From positions 543,921,189 to 543,985,188 of the forward strand of contig NC_077227.1 of the NCBI RefSeq assembly GCF_027887165.1: 64,000 bases of DNA, given 5' to 3'. Of this stretch, positions 1 through 11,544 are shown in pieces. Position 1 is the first letter of the stretch; each line of letters begins with the position of its first letter. The notes beneath the pieces are model-generated. The model saw only the letters and a list, made by a program, of their open reading frames with translations, was not told the DNA's origin and ran no database searches. This DNA is from Monodelphis domestica (lineage: Eukaryota; Chordata; Mammalia; Didelphimorphia; Didelphidae). The position numbers were made by a program, and so were the translations under genes.

Positions 1-159
1 TTTAGTATACATCACTTTCTCCATCATCCTCCCACAAATCTTTCTCTTCTCTAACTCCTTTTTTCTTTATTTCTCTGATCCCTTAAGCCGTATTTCTTTA
101 CATTTTCCCTTATGCTTTTTTCTTCCTTCCTTTGTTCTTTCCTTCATTCCTTGCACAGC

Positions 160-345
160 AGAAAGAATGCAAGACCTAGAATCAAGAGAGACCTAGAACA
201 GCTCTAGTTCTGACATTTGCCTACTATGTCATTTTGGAAATATCAAAACCAATCCAAGCTTTAATTTCCTCATATAAAAAATTGGAAAATAGATAGAGAC
301 AGATGGCCAGATAGAGTACTTTATGCTATCTATGTTATCTATGAA
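160..345 (+). repeat. Degenerate MIR-type CORE-SINE
   Basis: The order of recognisable pieces is that of a MIR: a lead-in ending in a 'ctctagttctgacatttg' block, a loss-of-core 'tactatgtcattttgg' segment, then 'aatttcctcatataaaaaattgg', which matches the usual 'tttcctcatctgtaaaatggg' segment. It is heavily diverged, so it is an old insertion. The 5' limit is approximate. Confidence 0.4.
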
Positions 346-675
346 GGGTCTTTAAAGTTGAACGTATGATTCCAGTTGTGTCAGACTCAAATATAAATTG
401 ATTCCTGCCTGCTTTATAATGACTTAGAAAATGACAAATTAACATTATCTATGCAGTATTGTATTTTTATTTTGTTAAGCATTTCCCATTTATACTTTAA
501 TCTGGGCCAACTCTAGAGTTTTGCAGGTGGCTTTAGGACTGGGAGACTGAGTCGATTACTTCACTTTAGACAATGTATTGACAATTGATATTCCTGCCTT
601 TGTTACTGGTAACAAGGAATTAACTACCTTCTTACTAACAATGACAGGGAACTCAGTATTAAATGAAAACCTATT

Positions 676-904
676 AAAAATCGCAGACTCAGGGGGCAGC
701 TGGGTAGCTCAGTGGATTGAGAGCCAGGCCTAGAGACGGGAGGTCCTGGGTTCAAATCTGACCTCAGACACTTCCCAGCTGTGTGAACCTGGGCAAGTCA
801 CTTGACCCCCATTGCCTAGCCCTTACCACTCTTCTGCCTTGGTACCAATACCACAGTATTGATGCCAAGACTGAAGGTAAGGGTTTAAAAAAAATTGCAG
901 ACTC
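676..904 (+). mobile_element. SINE1-type tRNA-derived SINE with target-site duplication
   Basis: The element (691-889) opens with a tRNA-like head. An A-box-like 'tagctcagtgg' lies at about 706, and a B-box-like 'gggttcaaatctg' follows near 748. A CORE/MIR-like middle ('cagctgtgtgaacctgggcaagtcactt') and a tail ending 'ggtaagggttt' plus an A-run complete it. The flanks form a 15-bp duplication (676-690 and 890-904) with one C/T difference at a CpG, which fits methyl-CpG decay since insertion. The A-rich tail suggests mobilisation by L1. The box motifs are promoter remnants, not a tRNA gene. Confidence 0.88.
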
Positions 905-919
905 TTAGATAAAAAAGAT

Positions 920-1180
920 GATATAATAATAATCACCATAACATTCATCACTTTGAGATATGCATAGTATTTTATATACATATATATTTTTTCCTAATTT
1001 TATCATCACAATAGCTAAGTTGTATACATGCTATTAAATGTATAAATACAAAATAGGAATGATCATTTTATAGATAAAGAAACTAAGGTTGAGAGTCTCT
1101 TATCTAGGAACTGAGCCGGAATTTGAACACAGGTCTCCCTAGCCTATAAGTACAGAAATCAAACTACTCTTCAGACCAAT
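920..1180 (+). repeat. Degenerate MIR/Mar-type SINE (AAT-headed form)
   Basis: It starts with 'aataataatcaccataacattcatcactttgagatatgc'-like sequence (family form: AAT run, then 'catttatatagcgctttaa'). It then passes through 'taattttatcatcac', and ends in 'gataaagaaactaaggttgag ... ggaatttgaacacaggtctcc', which matches the 'gaggaaactgaggc ... gatttgaactcaggtcttcc' end of this family. Heavily decayed. Confidence 0.45.
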
Positions 1181-2215
1181 TCAGATGCATAGAAAATTCC
1201 TCAATCAACTTAGAGTTTAAAAATAAATGTACTGACATTAAAAGCAAGTGTAGGGGGAAAACTTGTTTTTAAAAAAGTATGCTCTCATGCTATAAAAAAT
1301 TAAAACCCTACTTATTGAGATTTTAACTCATTTACTCATTATTTACTGTTTTTGGTTAGCATTTTCCAATAGAAAGATTATTTCCTTTGTCAGAGAAAAG
1401 AGACACAAATAGGAGCTGAGTAGTTCTGAATTCTCTCCATCATTCCATTAAACCCCGAATAGAGGTCTAACATCAAGTAACCTTTTATTGTCCTCAAATT
1501 TTCTTATAATTTTAGTTTATTTTCACCTTTAGTCATGCTTCAGATGCATAATTAGGTTAGGTATTTTTGCACCTGTGGAAAGAAGTACAAGCTGTGTCCA
1601 ATCAGCAAACATTTATTAAACTCCTACTATATGTCAGAAACTGTGGTGAGCTGCGGTTTCAAAAGGAGGCAAAAGACAGACCCTTGTCCCTAAGGAGCTT
1701 ACAGCCTAATGATTGGGTGACTGGCACAAAAAGTTGGTGTGGAAAAAGAGGAGCATTTCATATAGAGGGAAACAGATCCCAAGATACCATAAGGCAGGAT
1801 GCTGAAGGAAAATTAAGAGGTATTGAGTCATTTGGTCAATGATTGAATTAATTATTTTTGACTCTAAGTGTTGAGGTCAAATGTTTCTTTACTTCTCATA
1901 TGCTAGAGTAGCACAACATAATTGAAGTGTTGAAATCTGTAGTCCCTTGGGGGAATGGGCGAACAAATGCATGAGGAATGGCCCATTTAAAACACTGTAC
2001 TCATTCTCATCACTTAGCAGTTAAAAATAGGGAGAGTAGTGAGATTTATACAGTTTTAATCCTTCCAGATGCTACCTGACCAACATCCTCTATCTTCCCT
2101 TCCCTTTGATTATAGGAAAGTTTTAGCATCTTGAGAGAACAAAAAGAGAGAAAGAAAAGATAGACAATGCATAGATATTCCCAGGAAGGCATAGTCTCCA
2201 GTATGGATTTAAGAG
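1180..2215. other. No gene seen; mostly unclassified AT-rich sequence
   Basis: Apart from the L2-like piece at 1590-1730 I recognise nothing here. Reading frames are short and stop-rich. A 91-codon frame at 1567-1842 is built on the L2-like repeat and has no coding features. Confidence 0.4.
1590..1730 (+). repeat. L2-like dispersed repeat segment
   Basis: The segment 'tcagcaaacatttattaaac' followed by 'tcctactatatgtcag' and, further on, 'aaggagcttacagcctaatg' matches the common mammalian 'caaacatttattaagcacctactatgtgccaggcac ... aaggagcttacaatctaatg' repeat. Related segments recur at about 10740, 37370, 53320, 59548 and 61265. Confidence 0.45.
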
Positions 2216-2512
2216 CTTTCTTCCCTCTCCCTCTCCACCTAGGTTAAGGACATTCCTCACTGTACTTGCCCCTCTGCCCAATAGCCCAATGTGGGTAATT
2301 TGGGTGGCTCACAGGGGGCAGAGCTGGAGGGGAGGGGAGTGCTAGGGCCACATCCCACCCCCTCTCTACACTCACTGAGGACATTTCTCACTTCACCTGC
2401 CCCTCCACCTAATCCTGTGTGGTTACCTAAGGCTGGGGGTGGGGAACAGCATGAGGTCTCTAGGTATGGGTATGGAACCAGGTCTCTAAAAGGTTTGCCA
2501 TCCTGACCTATG
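2215..2512 (+). mobile_element. Partial hAT-type MITE (right half)
   Basis: The sequence is the right part of the same element as at 9567-10028: 'aggacattcctcac', 'gcccctctgccca', a G-rich 'gggggcagagctggagggga' block, a second 'gaggacatttctcacttcacctgcccctcc', then the terminal 'ggtctctaaaaggtttgccatc'. The left part, including the left terminal inverted repeat, is missing. Confidence 0.65.
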
Positions 2513-3185
2513 GCAACTAAATCCCTTCAAAATTACAGAATCTTATGAAGTATTCCTCACCCTGTATCTTCCCAAGGAAGTTTATCACACATTTGCCTTG
2601 GTTCTTGTTCCTAGTTACCTGACTCTGGCTTACAGAAAGTTTGAGAGACATTAGTGATCAAAACCTGGGAAAACATAAGATTTTTGGGGGAAATATGGTC
2701 AATTCCAGGCAAGTACAGGCTTCCAGTAGAGAGGGAAGTACTATTTCCCATTCATTAACTCTTCATAGATCTACTGGTACCACTGGGTAATCTTTCACAC
2801 CCTGGACACCCAGCTTCCACATTAAGGCTCACCATCTTTTGACCAGCTCTGCCCACCATAGCTCAACCCATTTCTCAGTAACAGGATCAGTCCCTTACCT
2901 AGCCATCAAGTTGCTTATCCCTGCCTTGTTCCTTAGAGCAGTATTTTCAGGATGAAGTACAAATAACTCTGGAAATGTATTAGATGATCTGGGGCTGGAG
3001 TGGCTTGTAGGACCATCTAGTATTAGAGAGGTGCAGTCTAACATTTATCTATTGCCATTGGAACATTTCTCATATACAACTTCATTAACTACTTCCAGAA
3101 GGTAATCTTAGGTCCAGGGTATGCATATGATGGGGATGGAGGTGGAGATGTCCCCAATGGCATCTGCTTAGTTACTATTAAACAT

Positions 3186-3216
<31 letters not shown>

Positions 3217-3985
3217 CAATTATTGTTGAGATGGTCACCTGAATGGAAGTGGGAGAAGGTAATATCCTGAGAAGAGGAAGCTTAAGAAGGAATGAAACCT
3301 AATCTACCTCTCCTCCAATCCCTTTTAGCTTCCCAGAGGTCAAATATACCTTCAGGAATTCCTTGCAATTCAAATGCAAATATTTGTCAAAGTCAAAATG
3401 GCCAGTGCCAAAACCACCTTTGACCAAAGGATTGAGAAAAAAAAATTTTTTTTTAAACTAGGGAAGAATGAATCTCAGTGGATAGATTTCCCTGACATAT
3501 CACTGAAATGGCTTGAAGATTTTTTAAAAGCAAAAGTAGTTGTGAAGTCATTTAAGACAAACTACCAAGGAAATAGGTATATGGAAGCTGGATAGATAGA
3601 AGACATCCAAAGAGATCCATCTCCATTAGGGTTATTGCACTAGCAAAGAGACCCTTTGCCCTGCAGCTCAGGTTTAAAGTCAGACCTCCATCCACCTTAC
3701 TTTTAAACCAAGATTTTCAAAAATAATGAAAGGATTAAATGATATTGCTCTCACTAAAATTATTTTCCTTTGGACAAAAGTTTTTTATATCACTAATATA
3801 TTTTTGTTTATTTAATTATTTATCTTAATCTTTTAAATTGTATTTTACAATATACATAAGATTAAAATACTATATATAGTACATACATACTATAAATAGT
3901 ATAGTATATGCAAACTATTTATAAAGTATATATCTGTATATATTAGATAATAGCTAGCTAGCTAAATGGAGTTTGTGTCCATTTA
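2512..3985. other. No gene seen; unique or unrecognised sequence
   Basis: Apart from the ATC microsatellite at 3186-3218 this stretch holds no repeat I can name and no convincing exon. Its longest frames are about 70 codons, with neither a domain nor a splice-site context. Confidence 0.4.
3186..3218. repeat. (ATC)n microsatellite
   Basis: About eleven perfect ATC units in a row, preceded by 'aaacat' and followed by 'acaattattg'. Confidence 0.95.
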
Positions 3986-4182
3986 AAAACAAAACCTTTA
4001 CCTTCTGTCTTAGAGTCAATACTAATTATCAATCCAAGGAAAAAGAGCCATAAAGGGAGGCAACTGGGATTAAGTGATTTGTCCAGGATTACACAGCCAC
4101 AATGTGTCTGAGTCAGGATTTGAACCCAAGACTTCCCATTTCCAGTCATGGTTTTCTAGTCACTAACATACCTAGCAGTCCC
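3985..4182 (-). mobile_element. Old SINE1-type SINE, reverse orientation
   Basis: Read on the - strand it shows the tail first on the + strand ('aaacctttaccttctgtctta', complement of 'taagacggaaggtaagggtt'), then the CORE-like 'aagtgatttgtccaggattacacag', then the B-box region 'tcaggatttgaacccaag', and the head 'catacctagcagtccc'. It is more diverged than the copies at 676 and 52758 and I could not fix its duplication. Confidence 0.7.
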
Positions 4183-7060
4183 AAGTTCTTCCCCCTACCC
4201 TCTTTTAAAAAATTGATATAGGTAAAAGTGTTCAACTGGAAAAGTTTGGTGATAACTGCCTTGGAGGATGTGACCACATATTGGTGACTTTCAAATCTCA
4301 CAATTCAATTACCTAATTTAGGAAAGACTCAAATGTCCAACCTTAGCTAAGGCTCTGGCTCTCTTAACACTATATTAACAGGCCCTCACCATACTTCTGC
4401 ATTTATTCTCCATTAGCTAACTTTTTCTATAGTTTGCATCTTGTTAAAAGTCTAAGTTAATTTGGTTGGCTCTCTATCGAAATCAGCCTTTTGAGGCATT
4501 TGTCTTCCTCCCACCCCCATACTCTCCTAATAATTGGAAGGATTTCTCTATGTGTTTTCAGCATTTTATTCCTGAAATCATCTCATGCCTTTTAGGTTGA
4601 CATGATCTGAAAAGGATTTCAAATATCCTTTCTTTTGAACCCTTTGAAATCTACTTTCTCTGCTTGAATGTCAGATTATGGCTGGTTTCTTTTTCTCCTT
4701 TAGCAAAACATCCTAAAATGGAGAGGTTATTTTGGGGGTAGATCCCATTCTTCAGGAATTCTTTGATCAACTGATCTCAAATCCCTTTTTCTGAAACTTT
4801 CACTCCCAATCACAGGGGACTGACACATCTGTGATGAGCAAATATTCATTGCATTAAATTAAATTCTAATATGAGTACCTAGATAGGTAGACGTAAGGAC
4901 ATAAATGTTAGCAATGACTGCAATTTTAAAATGAAACCCCTAAAATGGATTGCATAGTCAATGATGGAGTATGTATAATCTTTCTCCCCCTCAAAATCAA
5001 TCACTATTTGCTTAACACTTCAGAATTATTTTGCTATATATATATATATGCATATATGTATATATTTAATGTTTAGGGACATGTTTAGGACTATATAATG
5101 AAAACTGCAAAAGATTTAGCATCATAAATCTAAAAGTTCTTGAAATATAATAAGAAAGATAAAATTTGTTCTCTCTTACAATGGTGTTTTAAGAATATAT
5201 TTTGTAAACTGTAAATCACCATAGAAAAAATGAGCTAGAATTAGGATTAGGATCATATTCATTTTTATTTTAAAAGGCCTGTAAGACTTACTTGAAATAA
5301 TTCCCTTTACAAGCACTTCAGTCTCTGGTGTCACAAATGCCCTTATCAGAGAGAGCAAGAAGACCAAAAGACCTGATCTAATCTACCTTCAGAAGTTCAA
5401 TTCTCTATTTAGAAAAACACAACACATCTCTTGGGGAAAAGAAACCAAGGAATGCTTTGAATGTCGATGAAGCATTTGGGAGGAGCAGAGCTCTTCTGGG
5501 GAAAATTGCACTAGTTTCATTGTTGAGTCTGTACTGATTTTCATTTCATGACCTGCTTTCCTATGGTGGCAGTCTCACAAATTGCAAGCAACAATTCAGG
5601 TAGTGGGTTGAGACATGAACATTTCCCATTGAACTTGGACTAAGATCAGGAATTCCTTTCATGAAGACCCTGGAAACAGATCAACTAGTTAGGTCACTTA
5701 CCATTGACCTAGACTGTTCATGATAACAGGAGTGAATGAATGTTCTAGAGTATTCTCCTCCTAATAAAGTATTTTAATCTCTAAGCATGTACTAGATTAG
5801 TTCAAAATGGACATATCAAATCAAGTCAGCTGTTTCTCTGACTCAATTTGTAATAATGTCCAACCAGAAGGCAGAACAAACAAAACCACACTCCTGCTCA
5901 AATGGGAAAGAGTTGAATACATTATTGGATTCCCACAGTCATGGATGAAATGACTGGCTCAGGCTTCTGAGGGGAGGAGAAAGTACAATTGATTTGTGCC
6001 ATCAGAGAAATGCCCAGAAGCTGATCCAAGAAATAGAATTTGGAATGAGTGAATGCTAGAGTCCCTTCCAATTCTGAGATTCTACAATTCTAAATTGTAT
6101 ATCTTCTGGTCCAGGAGAAAAAATGTGTTTGGCTCTTCAGCCTAGCCAGTTGTTCAGGGTGTGTAGGGATTAGGCTCTGTATGTGCGGGCATGGGTGTAT
6201 GTGCATCTGCAAATGTACACTCATGCTCACACATGTGTTTTCATTTTTTAGCTTATGGGAGAATTGACAGCTTATATATATGGTAAGACAAAGGCTTCTC
6301 ACTTCCCTTCCTGGAGCAGATTCAGTAGATAGAATTCTTCAAAACTAAGAAATTGACAGGTGACCACCAACTATTAAAGAAATATGTCAGTCTCCCCAAA
6401 ATTTTATTTGATAAAAGCATTTGCTTCTATAATTTAATTCCTTCTAGAAAAATCTGAGGGAAAACCAGTAACAAAATTTTTCAATCTGCATTTTTTGAAG
6501 AGAAGTAAAAGTAGATAAAAAGCTGATTGGAAAGTCCTTAGGGAAAGAGATCATTTTTATTACTATCTTTGGTCTACCCAAGCTCTGGCATGTAGTAGAC
6601 ACAATAAATGTTTTTGTTTTTTTTTTTTAAACTGAGGTTGGAGGAAAGTGTGTGAAAATGGGGGGGGGGCAGGAAATACATTTGAATGAGAGATATGGAA
6701 TAGGAGCTAGCTTTTAAAATGCATATTATTTAGAAATGAAGCAAGACAATTGGGAAAGAGGAAGGGAAGAGAGCAAAACCCAATTCAAAAGAAGCTGCAA
6801 CCCTCTAATTCAACAGTCCCCTAAGCGTCTCAAAAAAAAAAAAATAGAGCAAATGGAAGTCAGCCTCACCCTTCCTCGTTCCTCCTCAAAAAATGTTCAA
6901 ATCTTTCTAGAGTAATACCAACCCACCATCAACACACCCAGGTATTTTCCCTGGATTACAAGCAATTTTGAAAGCTCTCTGGCTCCCGGTTCCTGACAGG
7001 AGGCATCTGAGGCTATACAGGAGCTAAAGGACACATAATCTTGGAATGTAACTGAACACT
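4182..7060. other. No gene seen; mainly unrecognised sequence
   Basis: It contains a short TA/CATA tract at 5032-5066 and, at about 6530-6612, a weak L2/MIR-like end ('ctctggcatgtagtagacacaataaatg'). Poly-purine/poly-A runs occur near 6615 and 6830. No exon-like frame stands out. The block at about 5400-5720 is free of recognised repeats. Confidence 0.35.
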
Positions 7061-7760
7061 TCCTAGAAGTAAGTGTTAGCACATGCCAATGTCAGCTGTG
7101 TCCCAGGGCTGGCCCTTAATTTAGCCCTTCCGCATTGTCTTAGAGCTTTCGAGGTGCTAAGCATTTTTCTGAGCGTGGGCACAGATGCCTATGCTGGGCT
7201 TCTGACCATGACAGGGCAGCCAAGTCCTGGAATGAGCTGCAGGCAATATTTATAGCTCCCGTTCTAACTTTGTTTTCACTGCAACTGGGAAAGGAGGTTG
7301 ATCAGTGGGAGTATTTTCAGATCTGGTAAGATCCTAGCACTAATGGATGGCCAGGGAGGGGGACCCAGAGCTCTCACAGATAATCTGCCTTCTTATAGCT
7401 GGCATGTTTTTAAATCTAAGAGCCTTAATCTCTCTTTTCCGCTGGCCAGGCGGGTAAACGACAATGGTGAGGTCACCCTGACTTCCTCCCCGCTCTGCCT
7501 CCTGCCTGGAGCCCACAAGGAACTAATGAATGGATCGAAGGCGTATCATTAATCACAGGTTGTTTGGGCACTGCAGGAGAAATAGCCCTTTCTTGAACTC
7601 TCACTGTAGTTCAAATATATCATTGTGACTTTTGCCACATTGCACTCGCTGACACACATGAAGGCAAGGGAAGGCAATGAACTATTCAAACTTCTCCCAA
7701 AGTCCCAGGTACAGCCTTTCCTGCTATCTTGGTTTTTCTGCATGGGATAGAGTTAGAATT
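7060..7760. other. GC-richer non-repetitive block (candidate conserved noncoding element)
   Basis: This block contrasts with its surroundings: higher GC, several CpGs ('cgcattgtc', 'ttcgaggtg', 'ccgctggccaggcgggtaaacgac', 'gatcgaaggcgtatc'), no recognised repeat, and AT-hook/homeobox-like cores such as 'cattaatca' near 7548. Two + frames (7073-7255, 7298-7552) run through it but lack any recognisable domain, so I do not call a gene. Calling it conserved is inference only; comparison with other marsupials and eutherians would decide. Confidence 0.3.
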
Positions 7761-7944
7761 TAGCACCAGATATTCACTTTTTAAAAATATTAATTTGGCT
7801 GAATTTTAAGAATTAAATGTCCTAATGTAGGAACTAAGCAAGTCTGTAAGATGTTTTTCAATGTACACCAAAAATTAAAATAAGTTACTGTAAATTAATT
7901 AATTAATTTTTTAACTAAATTTTAAAAATTAAGTAAGATTACAG

Positions 7945-8260
7945 TATGAGGGAAAGAACACCAGATTTGGAATTAGGAGTTTAGGATTGGAATCCTGCCT
8001 CTTCTTATTTTTCATGTGCCTCAGTTTTCTTAGCTATGAAATGCTGAGGTTAGATGAGATGATCTCTAAAGTGATTCCAGCTTTTATATTCTGTTGCCTC
8101 CTATGTCAGATGACTGAGTTTTAGTCCCAATAATACAACTAATTTGCTGCTTCAATTCTGACAAATAATTTCACTTGTTTCATCTGGAAATTGAGGGGGA
8201 CTGGATGACTTGTATGGTCTTCTCTATTTCTAACTCTACTGAGATCCTTTGAAATCAACA
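7945..8260 (+). repeat. Two adjacent degenerate MIR-type SINEs
   Basis: The first (about 7945-8105) has 'gaacaccagatttggaattagg', 'gtgcctcagttttcttagctatgaaatg' and 'gatgatctctaaagtgattccagc'. The second (about 8108-8260) has 'aattgagggggactggatgac' and 'tctctatttctaactct'. Both match the MIR order (head, core, 'cctcagttt', 'gtaaaatg...'). Confidence 0.45.
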
Positions 8261-8564
8261 AACCTATATTGAGCACCTATAGTGCTGAATAGGACACTAC
8301 AAAATTTAGTCAAAAAGAAAAGTCAAGGATAGAAAATGCAACAGTATTGTCAGTCTTTTTGAAATCTTTGCTAAATGGACTATTTAGTGTTCAACTTAAG
8401 TTTTAGTATATTCATTCATGCATTCATTCTACAAATAACTAATAAGTAGGAAGGATCACTGTTAAGGAATACTGTCTTAGGTGCTGAGATGATACTAGAA
8501 TCAGTCAACTCAGTCCAAAAGGCTGATGGCTTACTAAAAAGAATCAGTACAAACTGTTATTTGG

Positions 8565-8800
8565 AAATAATAATAGCTGACATTTATTTAGCATTTTAAT
8601 GCTTGCAAAACATTTTACATATGACATTTCATTTGATACATACAACAAACACAGTGAGATTAATTGCTACAATTATTATTGCCAGAGTATTACAGGTGAA
8701 CAAATTGCAGCTGATGGAAGATAACTTCTCTGCCATTCATTTAAGTTACTGGGCTATTGATAGATGCGAAGTGTCTGTGGCAAGAGTATGAATTCAGTCC
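8565..8800 (+). repeat. MIR/Mar-type SINE (AAT-headed form)
   Basis: 'aataataatagctgacatttatttagcattttaatgc ... aaaacattttacatatgacatttcatttga' is the characteristic start of this family; the end near 8780 is decayed. Confidence 0.5.
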
Positions 8801-9558
8801 TTCATAGCCATCATGCTCTTGATTTCTCTGGCTTTAGCACTTATGAAGCACCTTCATGTACTGGTAAAATCACAATATGATTTGAGGGGGAAAGAGATAT
8901 TAGATATTGTTGAGATTACTCTCTTCTTATTTTACAAATGAGGAATCTGAGGCTCAGGGTAATAAATTGACTTTTTCAAGGTCACAAAGCAATCTGGCAA
9001 CAGAAATGAGACAAGAAAAGTGGTCTCTTGATACTGAATCCACTGTTTTCCTCACTATATGGCACTATTCCCTTTAAATATAAAAGATTTCTAGTTCTAT
9101 ACAGTTCTCTACAGGAGTTAATAATACAGCAATGGAAAGAAAACACATACACATGAAATATTGAGAGCAGAATAAGAAAGAACATTAAGAAAATACAGAA
9201 AATGTTTTATACAGGAAATTCTCCCGATTCCTATTTCCTAATTTGTTGTTTCAAATATTCACCATATCCCCAGACAGCCCACAATGGCTGTACGCTATGT
9301 AAACACCCCCTTCCCCAGAGAAAGAGCCTGATAGGTATAAACCTCTCCTATTGAAGTCTTACATTTGGATCTCTTATTGAGACTTCTCTGGTCCTATAAC
9401 TACTCTATCATAGTATGTTGAAGGAAGAAGAGGCCTGGGTCAGAAGTTGTGGGTTCCAATCTCATTTACTAGTTGTGTAATTTTTGGCAAATAAACTAAC
9501 CCTCTTCTTTATCTGAGAAACAAAAGGAATAATAATGCATATATTAAGGGGCATTATG
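8800..9558. other. No gene seen; degraded MIR-like traces
   Basis: 'ttattttacaaatgaggaatctgaggctcagggtaa' at about 8927-8962 is a MIR-like 3' segment. The rest is unrecognised. Confidence 0.35.
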
Positions 9559-10036
9559 GCATAGGACAGTGATGGGGAACCTATGGCACAGGTTCCAAAA
9601 ATGGCATACAGAGCCCTCTCTGTGGGCATGTGGCCACCCTCACCCACCCCCAGTTCTTTACTAGAAAAGTAGAGGGATTCTGGCAGAGCTGGTCTCTTCC
9701 CCCTCTCCACCATGCCTGAAGACATTTTTTCACATTACCCACCCCTCTGCCTTAGCAGCCCAATGGAACCACACAGGTATAAAGTGAACAGCTCATAGGT
9801 GGCAGATTTGGAGGGGGGGGGAAGCACTCAGGTCACTCCCTTCCCCCTCTCTACCCTTGCTGAGGATATTCCTCACTTCATCTGCCCCTCTGCCCAGCAA
9901 CCAATTGAGAGCACTTTCTCCCCTGTGTGAGTGTGTGTGTGGGGTGGAGCATGGCACAAGGTCTTTTAGGGATGGCGTGGGGTTGGATGGGGCCTGGCAC
10001 TCCATCTCTAAAAAGTTAACCAACACTGACATAGGG
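9559..10036 (+). mobile_element. Non-autonomous hAT-type DNA transposon (MITE), near complete
   Basis: The left end 'cagtgatggggaacct' (from 9567) and the right end, which on the - strand reads 'cagtgttggttaactt' (ending 10028), form imperfect terminal inverted repeats of the CAGTG-type seen in hAT elements. The flanking 8-mers gcatagga (9559-9566) and acataggg (10029-10036) agree at 6 of 8 positions, as for an aged hAT duplication. The interior (about 460 bp) is GC-rich and has no transposase frame. Other copies occur at 2215, 27595 and 37900. Confidence 0.75.
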
Positions 10037-10382
10037 GATGTTCTGCCAGCCTTGGAGTAAATCTCTGAGTTTAACTTGCATCTTTGGCATATATAGAGCA
10101 GTTATTGATCAATATTAGAAAAGGGAATATTTTTCATTAGAAATTCCCTATACCAATGATATTATCAGTCTATTTTATAATGCCTGCCTTACAGTTTGTA
10201 TGCAAAGAAGGGCTCTACAAAATTAAATCGCTATGTGAATATATTAGTATTGTTAACTTTCAGGATTCATGGGTATCTCTGTAGAATGTTCACTGTATAT
10301 TCCTTCTGAGGTGAGATAGACTACAGAAGAAGCCAGAGTAGCCTAGAGTTTATTGACAAAAGAAAGTAGGAGGGAGGCTAAA

Positions 10383-10620
10383 TGGGACAGTTAGGTTGCC
10401 TAATGAATAGAGCATGCCAAGCCTAGAGTCAAGAAGATCTAAGTTCAAATTCTAATAGCTGTGTGACCCAGGACAAGTTACTTAACCTTGTTTGGCTCAA
10501 TTTCTTCATTTCTAAAATGAGCTGGAAAAAGAAAATAACAAATCCACTTTAGTATATGCCTAGAAAACCTCAAATAATGTCATGGAAGAGTCTAAAATTA
10601 TTAAATAATAACAATAAAGA
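10383..10620 (+). mobile_element. Mar-type CORE-SINE with 'aaaacctcaaatg' tail
   Basis: Head 'gggacagttaggttgcctaatg', B-box-like 'aagttcaaattctaa', core 'agctgtgtgacccaggacaagttacttaacc', then 'aaaatgagctggaaaaag' and the distinctive end 'cctagaaaacctcaaataatgtcatggaagagt'. Sister copies lie at 11545, 34955 and (reverse) 37500. Confidence 0.72.
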
Positions 10621-10624
10621 GAGG

Positions 10625-10880
10625 TTAAATGATATGGCTGGGAGATCACTGGACTTGGAGTCATTTCTACCATCAACTAGTTGGGTAACATTGAACAAAT
10701 TACTTCAGTTCTTTGTGCCTCAGTTGTCTCATCGAGTTGGACTAGAAAAATCAATTAATCAATCAATGAACACACTATGCCAGATATTGTACTATGTCTT
10801 GGAGATACAAAGATAAAATCAAAATAGACTAGCTTCAAAGAGCTTTATCTTCCAGTATTCAAATACATAGGTGTGTATAA
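10625..10880 (+). repeat. MIR-like piece followed by L2-like piece
   Basis: 10625-10735 has 'tcactggacttggagtcatttc' and 'ttctttgtgcctcagttgtctcatc' (MIR order). 10740-10880 has 'caatcaatgaacacactatgccagatattgtactatgtcttggagatacaaag' (L2-like repeat order). Confidence 0.42.
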
Positions 10881-10974
10881 ACAAATACAAGCATATATGT
10901 TAACCTTGTCTGGGATGGCACTAGCAATGGGGGAGAAGGAAAGAACTGCTGAAAATGGTACTTAATGGGAGAAT

Positions 10975-11080
10975 GATAATAATTATGGTAACAACAATGA
11001 TAACAATCATTTTATTAACAATAACTAGCATTTATACAGTGCTTTAAAATTCTACCAATTCCAAAGGGTAAAACTGAGAA
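10975..11080 (+). repeat. MIR/Mar-type SINE fragment (AAT-headed form)
   Basis: 'taacaataactagcatttatacagtgctttaaaattc' matches the start of this family; it is inserted between an L2-like piece and the ancient repeat at 11085. Confidence 0.5.
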
Positions 11081-11084
11081 GAAT

Positions 11085-11520
11085 GTAGGACATGGAGGAG
11101 AATCAGTACAAGGACCCAAGGGAAGGAGAGGGAGTGCTGTGTATGAGTCCTGGAAAGCTGCTATGCCTGGACTACACAATTCTGCAATCAAGGATTATTC
11201 AATCACCTTGGTAAAGGTAGAAACGTGAGATGGAACCTGGTTGTGATGAGCTTTAAATTCAAAACAGAGTTGTTTATATTTATTCCTAGAGGTAATAGGG
11301 AGTCACTAGAGTTTATTGAATAGACAGATGACCTGGTTAAACCTGTTCCTTAAAAAAATGTCCGGAGTAGTTGAAAGGAGAGTGGGTTAAAGTAAGGATG
11401 GCCTTAGAGCAGAGGAAAAAACTAAGAAACCATTGTGATAATCCAGCCAAGAGGCTATGAGGATTATGACTGTGGGAGTGGAGAGAATAGAAGAGCTGCA
11501 AGAGATGTATAGGTAAAAAG
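11085..11520 (+). repeat. Ancient dispersed mammalian repeat (family not named)
   Basis: Segments such as 'gaggtaatagggagtcactagagtttattgaatag', 'gatgacctggtta' and 'accattgtgataatccagcc ... gtgggagtggagagaatag' recur, in the same order and orientation, in the copies at 61460-62100 and 63270-63860. It appears contiguous with the L2-like segment in several copies. No coding frame survives. Confidence 0.45.
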
Positions 11521-11544
11521 AAGAAAATTTGGAAACTATTTAGA

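Noticed and set aside
701..765. tRNA-like A and B boxes
   Set aside because: They belong to a SINE head; no cloverleaf can be completed, and the same motif recurs in every SINE1 copy.
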